The position numbers and the translations under genes were made by a program. A DNA stretch of 64,000 bases, from positions 1 through 64,000 of the forward strand of contig NZ_QDAH01000018.1 of NCBI RefSeq assembly GCF_003075415.1. The letters are read 5' to 3'. The DNA is from Microvirga sp. KLBC 81. Its GTDB lineage: Bacteria; Pseudomonadota; Alphaproteobacteria; Rhizobiales; Beijerinckiaceae. How positions within the stretch are numbered: the first letter of the stretch is position 1; each line of letters starts with the position of its first letter. The notes under the pieces were generated by a model that searched no databases, had not been told where the DNA came from, and saw nothing but the letters and a program-made list of their open reading frames with translations. Positions 62,326-64,000 of the stretch are shown in pieces.

Positions 62326-64000
62326 TCCGCCGCCCTTGCGATCGGTCCGGTATTCGCGTGGAAATCGCGCCCGTTTGTCGTTGCCGCGACAATGCCTGAG
62401 CGGATGAGAAAATCGCTGAATCGCTCGCTCGGCTCACGCTGATGGGCGTAGGCGGCAAACAACGGATCCAATGCAGCAACGATCTCATCATGCTGCAGGT
62501 CGGCAGCATAGAGTTTCGACAGGCGCGAGCCGTCAAAGGCGCCGCCGAGATAGAGGTTGTAACGACCGGGACCTTTGCCGACGAGGCCAATCTCGGCAAT
62601 GTAAGGACGCGCGCAGCCATTCGGGCACCCGGTCATGCGGATCGTGATCTCGTCATCCTCCAGACCGCGGAGGTTGAGACGCTCTTCGAGCGCTGTCACG
62701 AGAGAGGGCAGGTAGCGCTCGCTTTCGGCGAGCGCCAGGCCGCAGGTCGGCAGAGCAACGCACGCCATCGCATTGCGACGCAGGGCCGTGGCATGGCTCG
62801 TCAGGCCGTGCTCCGCAACCAGCGCGTCGACGGCGGCACGGTTCTCCGGTCTGACATTGGCGATGATGACGTTCTGATTTGCCGTCAGACGGAACTCCCC
62901 GTCATGCACTTCTGCAATACGGCGAAGTCCCGTCATGAGAGCAGGGCCGTCCGGAATGTCGCGCACACGGCCATTCTCAATGAACAGGGTCAGGTGATAA
63001 CGTCCATCCTCACCTTCGACCCAGCCGTATCGGTCACCATTCGAATCGAAACTGAAAGGACGCGGATCGCCCAACGGCTTGCCGATGCGCCGCTCGACTT
63101 CCGCGCGAAAGGCGGCGAGGCCGCGATCCTCGATGGTGTATTTAAGGCGGGCATGCTTGCGGCTCGTGCGGTCGCCCCAATCGCGCTGGACGGTGACCAC
63201 CGCCTCGGCGACGGCAAGTGCGTCCTCTGGTTGACAGAAACCCATCACATCGGCGGTGCGCGGATAGGTATCCTCTTCGCCATGGGTCATGCCCATGCCG
63301 CCGCCGACCGTCACGTTCCAGCCTTCGACCTCGCCGTTCTTGTCGAGGATCGCGATGAACCCGAGGTCTTGAGCGAAGATGTCGACCTCGTTCGACGGCG
63401 GAACCGTCACGACTGTCTTGAACTTGCGCGGCAAATAGGTACGGCCATAGACAGGCTCAGTCACGTCTTCCTCGCCACCGGCGATCTTTTCGCCGTCGAG
63501 CCAGATCTCCCGATAGGCAGGGGTCTGCGGCAGGAGGTGGTCCGAGATCGACTTGGCCAGCTCATAGGCTGTCCGGTGCGCTCTTGACTGGTCCGGGTTG
63601 GTGGAGGCCAAAACGTTGCGATTGACATCACCGCACGCAGCAAGGGTGTCCAGAAGCGCCGTATCGATGGCCTTCATTGTCGCTTTCAGGTTCGACTTGA
63701 TGACGCCGTGAAACTGGAATGTCTGCCGCGTCGTCAAACGGAGTGTGCCATTGGCGTAATCCTGAGCGATCCGGTCGATCTGAAGCCATTGGGAGGGCGT
63801 GCAGACACCGCCGGGAATGCGCAGGCGGATCATGAATGAATAAGCCTTCTCAAGCTTTTTCTTCGTGCGCTCCGCCCGCAGGTCCCGGTCGTCCTGCAGA
63901 TACATGCCATGGAACTTTACGAGCTGCTGGTCGTCCTCGCTGATGGCGCCGGTCACGACGTCGGTCAGACCTTCCGCAAGCGTTCCACGCAGATAGCCGC
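62322..64000 (-). CDS. cysI: Sulfite reductase hemoprotein CysI (partial, 5' end outside window)
   Basis: At least 559 codons lie in the window and the frame runs off its end. The first visible residues, YLRGTLAEGLTDVVTGAISEDDQQL, are inside the usual CysI N-terminal region. The siroheme/4Fe-4S cysteines are in VALPTCGLALAE and TGCPNGCARPYIAEIGL. It reduces sulfite to sulfide with electrons from a partner or ferredoxin. It is followed by cysG with ATGA overlap, so enzyme and cofactor synthesis are coupled. A GTG at 63956 is internal, not the start. Confidence 0.96.
   Translation of the reverse strand, partial: GYLRGTLAEGLTDVVTGAISEDDQQLVKFHGMYLQDDRDLRAERTKKKLEKAYSFMIRLRIPGGVCTPSQWLQIDRIAQDYANGTLRLTTRQTFQFHGVIKSNLKATMKAIDTALLDTLAACGDVNRNVLASTNPDQSRAHRTAYELAKSISDHLLPQTPAYREIWLDGEKIAGGEEDVTEPVYGRTYLPRKFKTVVTVPPSNEVDIFAQDLGFIAILDKNGEVEGWNVTVGGGMGMTHGEEDTYPRTADVMGFCQPEDALAVAEAVVTVQRDWGDRTSRKHARLKYTIEDRGLAAFRAEVERRIGKPLGDPRPFSFDSNGDRYGWVEGEDGRYHLTLFIENGRVRDIPDGPALMTGLRRIAEVHDGEFRLTANQNVIIANVRPENRAAVDALVAEHGLTSHATALRRNAMACVALPTCGLALAESERYLPSLVTALEERLNLRGLEDDEITIRMTGCPNGCARPYIAEIGLVGKGPGRYNLYLGGAFDGSRLSKLYAADLQHDEIVAALDPLFAAYAHQREPSERFSDFLIRSGIVAATTNGRDFHANTGPIARAAE

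Noticed and set aside
62442-63587. A 381-codon plus-strand open frame opposite cysI
   Set aside because: It is the antisense of the conserved sulfite reductase gene.
63954-63956. GTG at 63956 as the cysI start
   Set aside because: The upstream in-frame codons to the window end encode the conserved YLRGTLAEGL segment of CysI, so the gene continues beyond the window.

Overview
The window reads as a stretch of a GC-rich alphaproteobacterial chromosome, most likely a Hyphomicrobiales member near Methylobacteriaceae (Microvirga-like). The clues are the S10-spc-alpha ribosomal gene order, a short adenylate kinase, an ATP12-type F1 chaperone, an ExoR homologue, an HWE-family histidine kinase, and a palindromic intergenic repeat of the kind common in that order. 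The species assignment is inference. No phage, integrase, IS transposase, rRNA or CRISPR array was seen.

Layout. 1-14740 is the translation and secretion block: the end of tuf, then rpsJ-rplC-rplD-rplW-rplB-rpsS-rplV-rpsC-rplP-rpmC-rpsQ, rplN-rplX-rplE-rpsN-rpsH-rplF-rplR, rpsE-rpmD-rplO, secY-adk, rpsM-rpsK-rpoA-rplQ, all on the plus strand. Short hairpins, some with T-runs, and candidate promoters divide the block into modules. 14805-17444 is a LysR/RidA/class-V aminotransferase group. 17559-23561 holds a DegP-like periplasmic protease, a GNAT protein, RarA, CrcB, a small hydrolase, a pseudouridine synthase and an unknown membrane protein. 23692-30629 holds GNAT and HAD enzymes, a divergent FtsH-like protease, an HWE sensor kinase and ATP12.

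31221-38503 contains both propionyl-CoA carboxylase subunits, with a cysteine-desulfhydrase-like PLP enzyme, an esterase, a VOC dioxygenase and an unknown protein between them. 38653-43637 carries small household genes (gamma-glutamylcyclotransferase-like, acylphosphatase, rhodanese, DUF599, DUF3253, YdcF-like, RraA-like). 43738-54285 includes isovaleryl-CoA dehydrogenase and the beta subunit of a methylcrotonyl-CoA carboxylase-type enzyme, so leucine degradation is partly encoded here. Between those two lie a pair of related RTX proteins, a GH25 lysozyme lipoprotein, mgtE, tRNA-Leu(GAG), lipB and a lipoprotein gene. 54342-60242 has a PCMT-family methyltransferase, exoR, exonuclease III, a ceramidase-like membrane enzyme, a DHFR-like protein, a Gly/Ser-rich secreted protein, an old-yellow-enzyme pseudogene and an unknown gene. 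60802-64000 is sulfite assimilation (cysI, cut by the window end, and cysG) on the minus strand.

Most of the window is housekeeping. The least ordinary items are: three copies of a nested palindromic repeat, one supplying the stop codon of a gene; the RTX paralogue pair; an FtsH homologue with a changed pore loop; nested inverted repeats ahead of secY; a terminator-plus-promoter inside the ribosomal block; and an OYE gene with its middle deleted. No convincing undescribed multi-gene system was found.
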